Source: Verrucomicrobiales bacterium (GTDB lineage Bacteria; Verrucomicrobiota; Verrucomicrobiia; Limisphaerales; UBA9464). Taken from it: a stretch of 53,570 nucleotides of DNA. The stretch lies in assembly GCA_027489875.1 (NCBI GenBank), contig JAIXZE010000368.1, positions 1-53,570 on the forward strand, written 5' to 3'. Below, one piece after another: positions 8,883-17,547 of this stretch. The notes beneath the pieces were generated by a model. That model made no database searches. It was not told the origin of the DNA and saw nothing but the letters and a program-made list of their open reading frames with translations. Within the stretch, counting starts at the first letter, position 1. Every line of letters begins with the position of its first letter. The translations under genes and the position numbers were made by a program.

Positions 8883-9662
8883 GTGAACTTTCCGTCGACG
8901 CATTGGAGCATCCTGGGACACGCGACCAAGAGCGGCGGGGATCGGCAGGCGGCGGCGCTTGAAGAGATGTGCAAGCGCTACTGGGTACCGGTCTTCTACG
9001 CCCTTCGGCAGCGGGGATACGTGGAGGCGGAGGCCCAGGATCTCACGCAGGAGTTCCTGATGCAGCTGACCGACCACTCGGCGTGGCGCCGGGCGGATCC
9101 GCATCGGGGGCGTTTCCGCTCCTTCCTGCTGGGGTCGCTCAGCCGTTTCCTCCGCGAGGTGGAAGTCCGGCGCCGGGCTCAGAAGCGGGGCGGCGACGTG
9201 CAACACCTGAGCGCAAGCGAGGACGGAATGGCGGAGACGCTCGCGGACGCGACGGTGACCGAGGATGTGGTGCGGTCGTTTGACCGGAATTGGGCTCTGG
9301 AATTGATGGGGCGGGCGTTCGAGCGGACCCGGAAGGAGTATGCGGCCAACGGGAAGGCGCATCTGTTCACGCACCTGAAGGCGTTCCTTCCGGTGGGAAA
9401 GGAACCTCCAACCTATGAAGTGACCGCTGCGACGCTGGGGATTTCCCTGGCGGCCCTCAAGACCGAGATCTTCCGGCTGAGGAACGCCTTTCGCGTCAAC
9501 GTCCGTTCCGAAGTGGCACAGACGGTCTCCGCCCCGCACGAAATTGACGCTGAACTGGCTTGGTTGCAGCGGGTACTCATGGACCGGGGCAGCGACCTGC
9601 CGCCAAACGGGGTGGGCAATGCGTCGGGTGAGCCGCCGCCAGCAGCAGCCGACAACCCATGA
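8883..9662 (+). CDS. RNA polymerase sigma-70 family (ECF-like) factor
   Basis: 259 residues. Region 2 is visible as YVEAEAQDLTQEFLMQL with a following FRSFLLGSLSRFLRE. Region 4 is seen around TYEVTAATLGISLAALKTE, then IFRLRNAFR. This matches the large ECF-like sigma factors of Planctomycetes, Verrucomicrobia and Acidobacteria (N-terminus THWSIL) that are encoded next to serine/threonine kinases. The GTG at 8883 has AGGAG at 8872-8876, correctly spaced. The stop overlaps the kinase start (ATGA at 9659-9662), so the two are translationally coupled and probably work together, the kinase perhaps controlling the sigma factor; that link is inference. Confidence 0.9.
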   Translation: MNFPSTHWSILGHATKSGGDRQAAALEEMCKRYWVPVFYALRQRGYVEAEAQDLTQEFLMQLTDHSAWRRADPHRGRFRSFLLGSLSRFLREVEVRRRAQKRGGDVQHLSASEDGMAETLADATVTEDVVRSFDRNWALELMGRAFERTRKEYAANGKAHLFTHLKAFLPVGKEPPTYEVTAATLGISLAALKTEIFRLRNAFRVNVRSEVAQTVSAPHEIDAELAWLQRVLMDRGSDLPPNGVGNASGEPPPAAADNP

Positions 9663-12600
9663 GCGATCGTCGGTGCCCGGAATGTCAGGCTCCGCTGGAG
9701 TCCGGAGCCTTGGACGGCATCTGTCCGAGGTGCCTTGCCGGACTGTTGTTTGATCCGGGCCCGATTCCAGAGGCGACGCTGGTCACGGAGGAGAACCGGG
9801 CCACCACGCCGCCGATGACGACGCGGAGCGTCCTTCTGGAGTTGCCCGGGTATGAGGTGACCCGGGAGTTGGCCCGGGGCGGGATGGGGATCGTCTATCA
9901 GGCTACCCAACTCGAACCGCGACGGGAGGTGGCGCTGAAGATGTTGCTTCCGCATCAGTTGGAGGCGGAGGCCTTCCAGGAACGCTTCCTCCTCGAGGCA
10001 CGGGCGATCGCCCGCCTGGAGCATCCCCACATTCTTCCGGTCTATCAGGTCGGCGAGCACGACGGCGTGCCCTTCTTCACCATGAAGTTGGCTGCGGGAG
10101 GCAGCCTGGCCGAGCGCCGGACGCGGTATCGTCGGAGTTGGCGTGAGATCGCCGAGTTGGTCGCCACCCTCGCGGACGCCGTCCAGTACGCCCACGAACG
10201 CGGCGTGCTGCACCGGGACCTCAAGCCGGGGAATGTATTGTTCGACGACACCGGGCGTCCGTACGTCAGCGATTTCGGACTCGCCAAGCTGGCGGATGAC
10301 ACGATGCCGGAGGAAGAACCCGGTCAGGTCATCGGTACCCCACGTTACGTGGCTCCCGAGGTGGCAGGGCAGGGCTCGCAGCTCGCGACGGTTGCCAGCG
10401 ACATCTACGGACTGGGGATCATCCTTTACGAGATGCTGGCCCAGAAGTCGCCGTTCGCCGCCTTGAGCCAGCAGGCGCTCCTTCGGATGGTGGCCGATGC
10501 CCCACCGCCGCCACCCAGCGTCGAGTTGCGCGGTGTCCCGCATGAACTGGACATCATCTGCATGCGATGTCTGGAGAAGGATCCCCACCGGCGCTTCCAG
10601 ACTGCGGGGGCGTTGACGCAGGAGTTGAAGCGGTGGTTGGCGGGGGAACCCATCGAATCCCTGCCGGCTACCCGTCAGGAGCAATTTTGGCGCTGGTTGC
10701 GCCAACAGCAGGCAATCGTCGGCTTGACCGCAGCCATTGCGGTCCTCGGGTTGGTGCTGGTGGTGGGGTCGGTGTGGGTAGCCTTTTCGCTGATGGCCTC
10801 CCGTCGTGCGGTTGTCAGCGAACGCGATCGCGCACGTGGGGATCTGGTCAAGGCGCGCCTCGGCGAGGCGCGCGGGTTGCGTTTGTCCGGGCACATCCAG
10901 AATCGTTCGAGGGCACTTGAACTTCTGTCCGGTGCCGCACAGGCGGAAGATCCAGTGGAACTCCGGAACGAGGCCGCCGCCATGCTGGGCCGATGGGATG
11001 TCGGACCGGAGGAGGATCGGCATCGCCACGCAGGCGCTGGGTTGCCCGTGGCCCTTTCCGCGAGTCTGGACCTGGTTGCCGATGCGCGCGCGGATGGCGA
11101 GGTACGCGTCTGGAAGCGCGCGACAGGTTCACAATTGTGGAAATTGCCCGGTGCCGGTGCCCTCGTACCGAGCCAGCTGGAATTCAGTCCAGGGGCCCGA
11201 TGGGTCGTGGTGGCTTTCGGGGATAAATTCCGGGTGGTGGAGGTGTCGACCGGGGCTCTTGCCGTCGATCAGTCGGGCCGCTGGTTGGGTTTTTCCGGCG
11301 ATGGACAGTTGGCAATCTATCGGACTCCCGACCGTTACATCGAATTCCGGGACATCGCCTCGAAGCGTGTCCGGCGACGGATGCCACTTCCTGCCGATGC
11401 ATTGGAGGCGATCGCGGTGTCCGATGCCACTCCGTTGCCGGACGTGCTGGTCCAATGGCGTGATCATCTCGAGGTGCTCGCCCCTGAGACGGGAAATTCG
11501 CTGCAATGGCTGCCGTTTCATCGTGGGGAAGTGCGGGCGGTGACGTGGAAGGACGGCTACATCCTCGTCGGAGACAATACCGGAGGTCTTCGCCTTTGGA
11601 ACATGCGCAGTGGGCGCCTGCGGGATCTCGCGGGGCATCGCGGGCCGGTTCGCCGCCTTGTGGTTTCGCCCGATGGCAGTCTGGCATGGTCTGTTTCCGA
11701 CGATGGGCAGACGCGTCTCTGGCACGTCCGGACAGGCCAGTTGCTGGGTGTCGCCGAGTTGTGGGCTCCATTGCAGTTCAGTCAGGATGGCTCGCGCCTG
11801 GTCTATGTGGATGGGCCCTCGTTTGGCATCGCACCGATGATGGCTCCTGTGGCCGTCCAGATGGTGCCGCTTCGGTTCGGAGGCAGTGTTCGACACCTCG
11901 AGTTCAGCCCCGATGGCCGTTGGTTGGTTGGGGTTGGCCAACGGGGGGTTGCCGTCCTCGAGCCGTTCGGTGGCCAGTTGGTCTACTCGGTTGAAATACC
12001 GGGCGCTGTGTCGGCTCACTTCCAGCCGGAGGGACATCGATTGGCGGTGGTGCATCGCACGGGCATCCGGTGGTTTGAGTTTCGCGAGGAATCCAAGCGC
12101 GTGCGCCTGGTGCCAGAGGCGGAGGTTCGCCCGCCCCAGCCCCAGTGGATGGGGCGCGCCCTCGGGGACGGGGATGGAAAGACCCTGCTGATCCCTACTG
12201 CTGGAGGCACCCTGCTGGGGTTTGACCTCGTGGATGGCCGATGGATCCCTGTTCCTCGCGAAGTGGGGCCTGCCGGTGATGCGATGATTGATCCCGAAGG
12301 CCGATGGATTGCCTTGAAGGCGGGCGGGACCCAGATGTCCGTGTTCCCCGCTGCGGGCGGCAAGGTGCTTCGGTTGCTGGAGCCCGGTTACGGAAGTCCT
12401 TTCTTCAGTCCGGATGGGCGTCACCTGCTGGTTGCCGGCGGGGAAATGCACCAAGTCTACACCACGGAGGATTGGCGGGTGACGACCATCGAACCGACCG
12501 GGGGCGGGAGCACCACTCCCGGAATGGGACGATGGTCCAAATACGGCAGGGTCTTTGCCGTGGCTGGACCCCGGTCCGGGGTCAGCATCGTCTCAACCGA

Positions 12601-13462
12601 AACATGGAAAACGGTGGTCCGTCTGGAAGCACAGCTCCCCGTCTCGTGTCTGGCAATTGGTCCCCATGGGCGCCACGTGGCCGCTGGGACGGATGACGAT
12701 CATGTGGCGATCTGGGGTTTGCCTGAACTGCGCATGGCGATGAATCCGTTGGGATTGAACTGGACCGAGCGCATTTCTCCCGACGGTGTCATCCCGCCTT
12801 CGTCCGGAGCGGGTACCGCCGGCGAAAGTTGGCCGGTTGTCGCCACCGAGGTGCGTATCCCCAGGCGGTCGACCGGGGTTAGGAAGGAGTGCATCGATTT
12901 TGGAAACGCCCTGAACGAGCCTCTGGATTCCGTGGAAGGTGTCTACACAAGTCCACGGGACCGGCCTTTTGGGCTGGGGTCCGGTCCAAACCAGATCGGA
13001 GGCGAGGAATTCGACATCCGAGGTTTTCTCAGGATTTCCGACGGTCCAGACGCAGAAAGGGAGGGTGCTTGGCCGCGGCAATCGATTCCGGTTGGGATCG
13101 GTCGCCCCATCTCGGGGATATCGACGTTGCTGGCGGCAATCCCGCCACGGGGCAGTGCCCGTGGGTTGGAATGCGGGCGAATGCGTGTTCGGTGGGCGGA
13201 TGGGGAAGAAGCTGATGTCCCCATGCGCCTAGGGGTGGAAGTTGGCCCCTGGCACGGAAGCGTTGGCGATGCGCTGGTGGGGAACGCGAAGGTTGTATGG
13301 GAAGGCTTGAGCGAGGTCTCCGAGGGGAGTCAGTGTTTGATTCGTCTCTACCGTTATTCATGGGTGAATACCCGGCCTAAAGTTGCGGTAGACCGCATTG
13401 GGTGGCAGGCCTCCACGGGTGGTGGTTCGTTGCGCGTGCTTGGCATGGTAGCCCGCGATTGA
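9659..13462 (+). CDS. Serine/threonine protein kinase with WD40-type propeller
   Basis: 1267 residues. An N-terminal zinc ribbon has Cys at 6, 9, 22 and 25. The Hanks-type kinase domain starts about residue 64 (GGMGIVYQA glycine loop), with ALKMLLP carrying the ATP-binding lysine, HRDLKPGN (H185, catalytic D187) and DFG (D205). One membrane span follows at about residues 353-378. The rest is outside: blades with WD40-like strands (VRRLVVSPDGSLAWSVSDDG, LWHVRTG) to about residue 1040, and a C-terminal beta domain (RVRWADGEEADVPMRLG) found in other verrucomicrobial secreted proteins. It probably senses something outside and signals to the co-encoded sigma factor; the ligand is unknown. Confidence 0.92.
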   Translation: MSDRRCPECQAPLESGALDGICPRCLAGLLFDPGPIPEATLVTEENRATTPPMTTRSVLLELPGYEVTRELARGGMGIVYQATQLEPRREVALKMLLPHQLEAEAFQERFLLEARAIARLEHPHILPVYQVGEHDGVPFFTMKLAAGGSLAERRTRYRRSWREIAELVATLADAVQYAHERGVLHRDLKPGNVLFDDTGRPYVSDFGLAKLADDTMPEEEPGQVIGTPRYVAPEVAGQGSQLATVASDIYGLGIILYEMLAQKSPFAALSQQALLRMVADAPPPPPSVELRGVPHELDIICMRCLEKDPHRRFQTAGALTQELKRWLAGEPIESLPATRQEQFWRWLRQQQAIVGLTAAIAVLGLVLVVGSVWVAFSLMASRRAVVSERDRARGDLVKARLGEARGLRLSGHIQNRSRALELLSGAAQAEDPVELRNEAAAMLGRWDVGPEEDRHRHAGAGLPVALSASLDLVADARADGEVRVWKRATGSQLWKLPGAGALVPSQLEFSPGARWVVVAFGDKFRVVEVSTGALAVDQSGRWLGFSGDGQLAIYRTPDRYIEFRDIASKRVRRRMPLPADALEAIAVSDATPLPDVLVQWRDHLEVLAPETGNSLQWLPFHRGEVRAVTWKDGYILVGDNTGGLRLWNMRSGRLRDLAGHRGPVRRLVVSPDGSLAWSVSDDGQTRLWHVRTGQLLGVAELWAPLQFSQDGSRLVYVDGPSFGIAPMMAPVAVQMVPLRFGGSVRHLEFSPDGRWLVGVGQRGVAVLEPFGGQLVYSVEIPGAVSAHFQPEGHRLAVVHRTGIRWFEFREESKRVRLVPEAEVRPPQPQWMGRALGDGDGKTLLIPTAGGTLLGFDLVDGRWIPVPREVGPAGDAMIDPEGRWIALKAGGTQMSVFPAAGGKVLRLLEPGYGSPFFSPDGRHLLVAGGEMHQVYTTEDWRVTTIEPTGGGSTTPGMGRWSKYGRVFAVAGPRSGVSIVSTETWKTVVRLEAQLPVSCLAIGPHGRHVAAGTDDDHVAIWGLPELRMAMNPLGLNWTERISPDGVIPPSSGAGTAGESWPVVATEVRIPRRSTGVRKECIDFGNALNEPLDSVEGVYTSPRDRPFGLGSGPNQIGGEEFDIRGFLRISDGPDAEREGAWPRQSIPVGIGRPISGISTLLAAIPPRGSARGLECGRMRVRWADGEEADVPMRLGVEVGPWHGSVGDALVGNAKVVWEGLSEVSEGSQCLIRLYRYSWVNTRPKVAVDRIGWQASTGGGSLRVLGMVARD

Positions 13463-13478
13463 TCCCGGATTGATCCCG
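13457..13478. repeat. Tandem 11-bp duplication across the kinase stop codon
   Basis: GATTGATCCCG occurs twice in direct contact. The TGA stop of the kinase gene (13460-13462) lies in the first copy. It looks like a recent slippage event with no effect on the protein. Confidence 0.8.
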
Positions 13479-13553
13479 GAGCCGACCTTCGGTCAAGGCA
13501 CAGTCCACGAGCGCGACCGATGTGTCTGTCGCCAAGACGAATGTTGGATGGGC

Positions 13554-13589
13554 AAAAAAAACGCCGCCCGGCCGTAAGGCCGGGCGGTG
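13554..13589 (-). terminator. Intrinsic terminator, minus strand
   Basis: A 10-bp perfect stem (CCGCCCGGCC at 13564-13573, GGCCGGGCGG at 13578-13587) with a GTAA loop; two more pairs extend it. Eight A at 13554-13561 give a U8 tract only in minus-strand RNA. Reading plus, the stem is followed by TGAACC, so it is not a good terminator for the kinase gene. Confidence 0.8.
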
Positions 13590-13776
13590 AACCAACACAC
13601 CTCAACGAAGACCGGACGTCGAGGCACACGATCGGCGCTTTCCTCGTGACTGACCTGTGCAAGTCCAACTGGGGAAGTTGGAGGTTCGTCACTCAGTAAC
13701 GCCATCATGTACTCTGGCAATGCGAACGCAGAAGTTGCTGAAAGTTTATGGTGAAGGCTTGGGTGTCTTCTTGATT
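13554..13776 (-). ncRNA. Candidate structured small RNA (minus strand)
   Basis: This lies in the 617-base gap between the kinase gene and miaB, which holds no convincing ORF. Read on the minus strand it runs from an AT-rich promoter-like stretch through a series of hairpins to an intrinsic terminator. The strongest hairpin is 13646-13692: GTGAC/GTCAC, ACCT/AGGT and CCAACT/AGTTGG stack to 15 pairs. A second stem, CGAGG with CCTCG, spans 13620-13646, and a weak GCCA/TGGC hairpin lies upstream. The 5' end is estimated from the -10 at 13783-13788. I do not recognise the family; conserved tmRNA, SRP and RNase P signatures are absent. A long untranslated region or repeat is the alternative. Confidence 0.45.
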
Positions 13777-13782
13777 TTGTTC

Positions 13783-13811
13783 TAAGTATCTTTCGCTGTT
13801 TTGTTTGTGAA
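13783..13811 (-). promoter_or_regulatory. Candidate minus-strand promoter for the small RNA
   Basis: On the minus strand: TTCACA (13806-13811), 17-base spacer, TACTTA (13783-13788), in a stretch (13741-13835) far richer in A and T than anything around it. Confidence 0.35.
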
Positions 13812-13953
13812 GTAAACTTTCTTTCGCGCATTCATGTCCTGATCTGGTCGATGCCTATCCGCACCTCGGAAACTCAGGGTATGGGGCTCTCGGTCCGGGG
13901 GAGAGAATCGCGAATTCCTGTTCGTCCTCTGTCATTTGTTCTCGGTTGACGGG

Positions 13954-13979
13954 GGCGGAAGCGATCGCCACCCCGTTCC
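13954..13979 (+). repeat. Degenerate copy of the intergenic repeat (copy D)
   Basis: GGCGGAAGCGATCGCC followed by ACCCCGTTCC keeps the 3' half of the element. The palindrome core has decayed. It lies 100 bases upstream of miaB. Confidence 0.45.
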
Positions 13980-14033
13980 CGGCGGCGGCAGTGTGGAGGT
14001 ACGCTCCATGCTGGTCAGGAATCGGGTTCCGGC

Positions 14034-14062
14034 TTTCCATTCGCTGTTGGCTTCCCTAGGTT
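14034..14062 (+). promoter_or_regulatory. Candidate promoter of miaB
   Basis: TTTCCA at 14034-14039, 17-base spacer, TAGGTT at 14057-14062, 17 bases before the ATG. The -10 matches the TAA/TAG type seen before several genes in this window; the -35 is weak. Confidence 0.35.
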
Positions 14063-14079
14063 TTCGGATCTTTCAGCGA

Positions 14080-15522
14080 ATGCCGACAGTTTACATCAAG
14101 ACGTACGGATGCCAGATGAACGAACGCGACAGCGAGGCTGTCGCCGCGCAGTTGGTTGGGCGGGGCTATACTCTCGTTCTCGATGAGAAGTCCGCGGATG
14201 TGGTCTTGCTGAACACGTGTAGCGTTCGGGATCTTGCTGAGCAGAAAGCCATTGGAAAGATGCAGGCGATGGTTGGGCATTCCCGCAAGCATCGTGAAAA
14301 GCAGGTCTTCGGGTACCTCGGTTGCATGGCCCAGAGCCGGGGCAGTGATCTGGTCCAGGATGGCAGTGGAGTCCAATTGGTCGTCGGAACCCAGAAGTTC
14401 CACCGGGTGGCGGACCATGTGGACGCTCTGGTGGCAGGACGCGCCGAATCCCTCGTGGACGTGGACTCGGAAGAGGGGAGTCAGTCCCGGTTGTCCGAGC
14501 ACCTTGCTTTGAATGAAGGCGCGACCCGGCGACAGGTTTCGGCGTTCGTGAGCATCATGCAGGGGTGCAATCAGCACTGTACCTTCTGCATTGTCCCCTA
14601 CACCCGCGGTCGCGAGCGGAGTCGGACCATTCAGGAGATTGTCGAGGAGTGTCGGGGCCTGGTGGACAAAGGGGTGCGGGAGATCACTTTGCTCGGTCAG
14701 ATCGTGACGAGTTTTGGACGCCGTGAAATGGCTTCAGTGGACGGCAGGAGTCCGTTCGTCCAACTGCTGGAGGCCGTTCATGGCATCGATGGATTGGAGC
14801 GTATCCGATTCACCTCTCCCCATCCCAAGGGCTATGGACAAGACCTGATCGAGGCCTACGGACGCCTCCCGAAGTTGGTGGAAAGCGCCCACATTCCGCT
14901 GCAATCGGGATCAGACAGGGTGTTGAAGGCAATGCACCGCGGATACACCGCGGAGCGGTTTGAAGGCATCGTGGCTGGATTGCGTGCTGTCCGTCCCGAG
15001 ATGGGGTTGACGACGGACATCATCGTCGGTTTTCCGGGTGAGACCGAGGCTGAGTTTGAGGAAACCATCGGTCTGTGCCAACGGGTGCAGTTCGATAATG
15101 CATTTGTCTTCAAGTATTCGCCACGAAAGGACACGCCAGCCGCGTCCATGGAGGGAGCCCTCCCGGAGGAAGTGATCGAGGAGCGTCATCGTCGCTTGTT
15201 GGACGTCATCAACACCGTTGGAGCCAGCAAGTACGATGCGCTCGTCGGGCGTCGCATGTCGATCCTGGTCGAGGGCGTCAGTCGTCGGAACCCTGCGCGG
15301 TACGAAGGAAGGACCCGGTGCAACAAGATCGTCGTCTTTTCGGGTGGGCCACGACACGTCGGGCAAACCATCGACGTCCGAATTGAGCGGGTGGGAACAT
15401 TCACGCTTTATGGAGATCCCGCCGTTCTCGGTTTGGGGTTGGAGGAGGATTTGGCCAACGGTGAACGTGGTGGCCGAGGCGTGCAGGTGGAGTCCGTTGT
15501 GTTGGAAGAGGCAAATCGATGA
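14080..15522 (+). CDS. miaB: tRNA-2-methylthio-N6-dimethylallyladenosine synthase
   Basis: 480 residues. A radical-SAM methylthiotransferase that adds the 2-methylthio group to i6A37 in tRNAs reading UNN codons. The N-terminal domain binds one 4Fe-4S cluster with C11 (TYGCQMNERDSE), C47 (NTCSVRD) and C82 (GYLGCMAQ); the radical-SAM cluster cysteines are C163, C167 and C170 (GCNQHCTFCIVPYTRGRE). A TRAM-like tail follows. The frame is open 144 bases upstream, but the ATG at 14080 gives the family N-terminus MPTVYIKTYGCQMNE. The usual LGQNVN motif reads LGQIVTSFG, a slight divergence. It overlaps the next gene by four bases. Confidence 0.95.
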   Translation: MPTVYIKTYGCQMNERDSEAVAAQLVGRGYTLVLDEKSADVVLLNTCSVRDLAEQKAIGKMQAMVGHSRKHREKQVFGYLGCMAQSRGSDLVQDGSGVQLVVGTQKFHRVADHVDALVAGRAESLVDVDSEEGSQSRLSEHLALNEGATRRQVSAFVSIMQGCNQHCTFCIVPYTRGRERSRTIQEIVEECRGLVDKGVREITLLGQIVTSFGRREMASVDGRSPFVQLLEAVHGIDGLERIRFTSPHPKGYGQDLIEAYGRLPKLVESAHIPLQSGSDRVLKAMHRGYTAERFEGIVAGLRAVRPEMGLTTDIIVGFPGETEAEFEETIGLCQRVQFDNAFVFKYSPRKDTPAASMEGALPEEVIEERHRRLLDVINTVGASKYDALVGRRMSILVEGVSRRNPARYEGRTRCNKIVVFSGGPRHVGQTIDVRIERVGTFTLYGDPAVLGLGLEEDLANGERGGRGVQVESVVLEEANR

Positions 15523-16061
15523 CATTGACACAGATCTTTCTGCTGCTGGGGTCGACCCATGCGCTGGCGGGACTTTGGCTTGGATTGGCTCCGGACAAGG
15601 CGGGAAGCTGGTTGAAGCGCTTCCCTCGTCAGGTGGCCCCCGGCGTCCTGCTGATGCTGCTGGGAACCGGATGGTTTGTTGCGAATCTCTATCGGTCGGA
15701 TGTGACTGACTTCAAGGAGTGGCAGCACCTGCTGTTGGCGGGGTTCACGTTGCTGGGTGTGGGATGCTGCTTTTTTGTTCAGGATTATCTTTCGATCCGG
15801 GGCGGCGGAGTGGTGGCGCTTCTGGTGTGCGACTACTTTCTGGATGTGCGTCGTCCCAGTGACAACCCGTGGAGCATCGTGTTGTCCGTTTGGTGCTATG
15901 TCGTGATCGTGTGTTCGGTGTGGTGGGTGGGTTCGCCCTGGCGTGTGCGGGATCTGATTGGTTGGATGACGGCAGAGAGCGGACGTCTGGCTCGCGTCGG
16001 CTATGCCCTGGTGGGTTTTGGTGCAGTCCTGGCAGGGATGGGCGTCACGCTGATCCGGTAA
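15519..16061 (+). CDS. Hypothetical integral membrane protein
   Basis: 180 residues with about five transmembrane segments (around residues 5-22, 38-55, 67-86, 95-110 and 123-140) and a final one near 155-175. No family is recognised. The ATG at 15519 overlaps the miaB stop (ATGA), so it is translated from the same mRNA. Charged residues cluster in short loops. Nothing in the sequence links it functionally to tRNA modification. Confidence 0.75.
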   Translation: MTLTQIFLLLGSTHALAGLWLGLAPDKAGSWLKRFPRQVAPGVLLMLLGTGWFVANLYRSDVTDFKEWQHLLLAGFTLLGVGCCFFVQDYLSIRGGGVVALLVCDYFLDVRRPSDNPWSIVLSVWCYVVIVCSVWWVGSPWRVRDLIGWMTAESGRLARVGYALVGFGAVLAGMGVTLIR

Positions 16062-16130
16062 AGACGCGATGGCTGAGGACGTCCGGATTTTGGGGAGGCT
16101 TCGATGGATGAATTGAAAGCAAATCAGGGC

Positions 16131-16160
16131 TTGCGTGACCTCACGGCGGGGGTCTAAGGT
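16131..16160 (+). promoter_or_regulatory. Candidate promoter of the rpsP operon
   Basis: TTGCGT at 16131-16136, an 18-base spacer, TAAGGT at 16155-16160, then CCGC; the start codon is 60 bases further on. It is nearly identical in layout to the dapL promoter at 7300. Confidence 0.55.
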
Positions 16161-16220
16161 CCGCGCTCCTTTACGGGTCTGGATCGGATACTGATCCGGA
16201 CCGCACGATTTATTTGGATT

Positions 16221-16484
16221 ATGTCAGTCAAGATTCGCCTGAAGCGCACTGGAGCCAAGAACAGCCCCGTGTATCGGATTGTGGTTGCCGACAACCGGAG
16301 CCCGCGTGACGGCAAGTTCATCGAGGAACTTGGCGTTTATCAACCCCGGCAGAAGGGCACAAATTATTCCCTGAACCTGGAGCGAGCCAAGTACTGGATC
16401 AGCGTGGGTGCCTTGCCGTCCGATACGGTTGCATCCTTCATCAAGAAGGCTGATCGCGCTGCTGCCGCAACCGCGGCCGCTTGA
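16221..16484 (+). CDS. rpsP: 30S ribosomal protein S16
   Basis: 87 residues. It opens with [20 protein letters not shown] and continues [19 protein letters not shown], the hallmark of S16, which binds 16S rRNA early in small-subunit assembly. An alanine-rich tail (AAAATAAA region) ends it. First gene of the operon rpsP-khpA-trmD-rplS. Confidence 0.98.
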   Translation: MSVKIRLKRTGAKNSPVYRIVVADNRSPRDGKFIEELGVYQPRQKGTNYSLNLERAKYWISVGALPSDTVASFIKKADRAAAATAAA

Positions 16485-16560
16485 TCGACCGCTGATGCTT
16501 CTGGCTCCGTCGAGTCAGACGACCCTCGTGACAACCACGTAACCCTCAACCACTCCCTGC

Positions 16561-16794
16561 ATGGACGAGTTTGTCGAATTTGTAGCGCGAGGCCTGGTGG
16601 ATGACCCTGAATCCGTCAGTGTGACCACCGTTGAACGTGGGGGAATGTCCGTGATCGAACTGCGTGTGGCTCCGGCCGACGTTGGAAAGGTCATTGGTCG
16701 ACGTGGGACCACCATTCAGGCTGTTCGATCCTTGGTTCAAGTGGGTGGTGCAAAGGCAGGTCGCCGTTGTACCGTCGATTTGGTCGAGGACTGA
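16561..16794 (+). CDS. khpA: KH-domain RNA-binding protein KhpA
   Basis: 77 residues, the usual size of KhpA/YlqC. The RNA-binding GxxG loop is seen in [19 protein letters not shown], and the N-terminus [17 protein letters not shown] is typical. In Gram-positive species KhpA pairs with KhpB and affects cell division and small RNAs. Position between rpsP and trmD is the conserved one. The gap after rpsP is 76 bases. Confidence 0.94.
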   Translation: MDEFVEFVARGLVDDPESVSVTTVERGGMSVIELRVAPADVGKVIGRRGTTIQAVRSLVQVGGAKAGRRCTVDLVED

Positions 16795-16813
16795 TTTCCT
16801 ACCCGCCCACAGG

Positions 16814-17524
16814 ATGCGGGTTGATGTATTGACGTTGTTTCCTGCGATGTTCGCAGGACCGCTGGACGAGAGCATTGTCCGGCGGGCAAGGGTTGCAGGC
16901 TTGTTGGATCTCAAAATCCATAACCTGCGCGACTGGGCGAAGGATCGACACAAGACCGTGGACGATCGTCCGTTTGGCGGAGGGCCAGGAATGGTTCTTA
17001 AACCCGAGCCGCTCTTTGAAGCTGTTGAGTCGTTGCGGGGAGAAGGAACCCGGGTGGTTCTGACCTCTCCGAGTGGAGCTGTTTTCAATCAGGCAATGGC
17101 GCGCCGTTGGTCTCGGGAGCCGCATTTGATCTTCATTTGCGGAAGCTACGAGGGTTACGACGAGCGTGTCCGGCGCTACTTGGCCGATGAGGATGTGTCC
17201 ATTGGTGACTTTGTGCTGACCAACGGAGCCTTGCCGGCCATGGTAATGATTGATTCAGTGACGCGGCTGATTCCGGGTGCATTGGGAGACGATGAAAGTG
17301 CTGTGGACGAGTCCTTCAGCGCTGGTCTTCTGGAATACCCGCATTACACGCGTCCCGCGGAGTTTCGGGGGTGGGCGGTGCCTGAGGTGCTGCTCTCCGG
17401 AAACCATGCGGACATCGCCCGATGGAGGCGTTTGCAGGCGATGAGAAGAACGGCTGAACGGCGACCGGATTTGTGGGAAGGGTGGCGATGGGAAAAACCT
17501 TCGCGCCGACCCAAGCAAGCTTAA
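16814..17524 (+). CDS. trmD: tRNA (guanine-N1-)-methyltransferase
   Basis: 236 residues. It methylates G37 at N1 in tRNAs next to the anticodon, preventing +1 frameshifting; it uses S-adenosylmethionine bound in a trefoil-knot (SPOUT) fold. Seen: [47 protein letters not shown], and [14 protein letters not shown], all TrmD signatures, with the LEYPHYTRP motif near the C-terminus. The frame is open upstream of 16814 inside khpA, but the first ATG giving the family N-terminus is at 16814, 19 bases after the khpA stop. rimM, which normally precedes trmD, is absent. Confidence 0.97.
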   Translation: MRVDVLTLFPAMFAGPLDESIVRRARVAGLLDLKIHNLRDWAKDRHKTVDDRPFGGGPGMVLKPEPLFEAVESLRGEGTRVVLTSPSGAVFNQAMARRWSREPHLIFICGSYEGYDERVRRYLADEDVSIGDFVLTNGALPAMVMIDSVTRLIPGALGDDESAVDESFSAGLLEYPHYTRPAEFRGWAVPEVLLSGNHADIARWRRLQAMRRTAERRPDLWEGWRWEKPSRRPKQA

Positions 17525-17547
17525 CGACAGAGTAAGAGGATCTAGGC

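Noticed and set aside
13493-13831. 112-codon minus-strand ORF in the gap before miaB
   Set aside because: It reads through the minus-strand terminator and its product is unlike any family.
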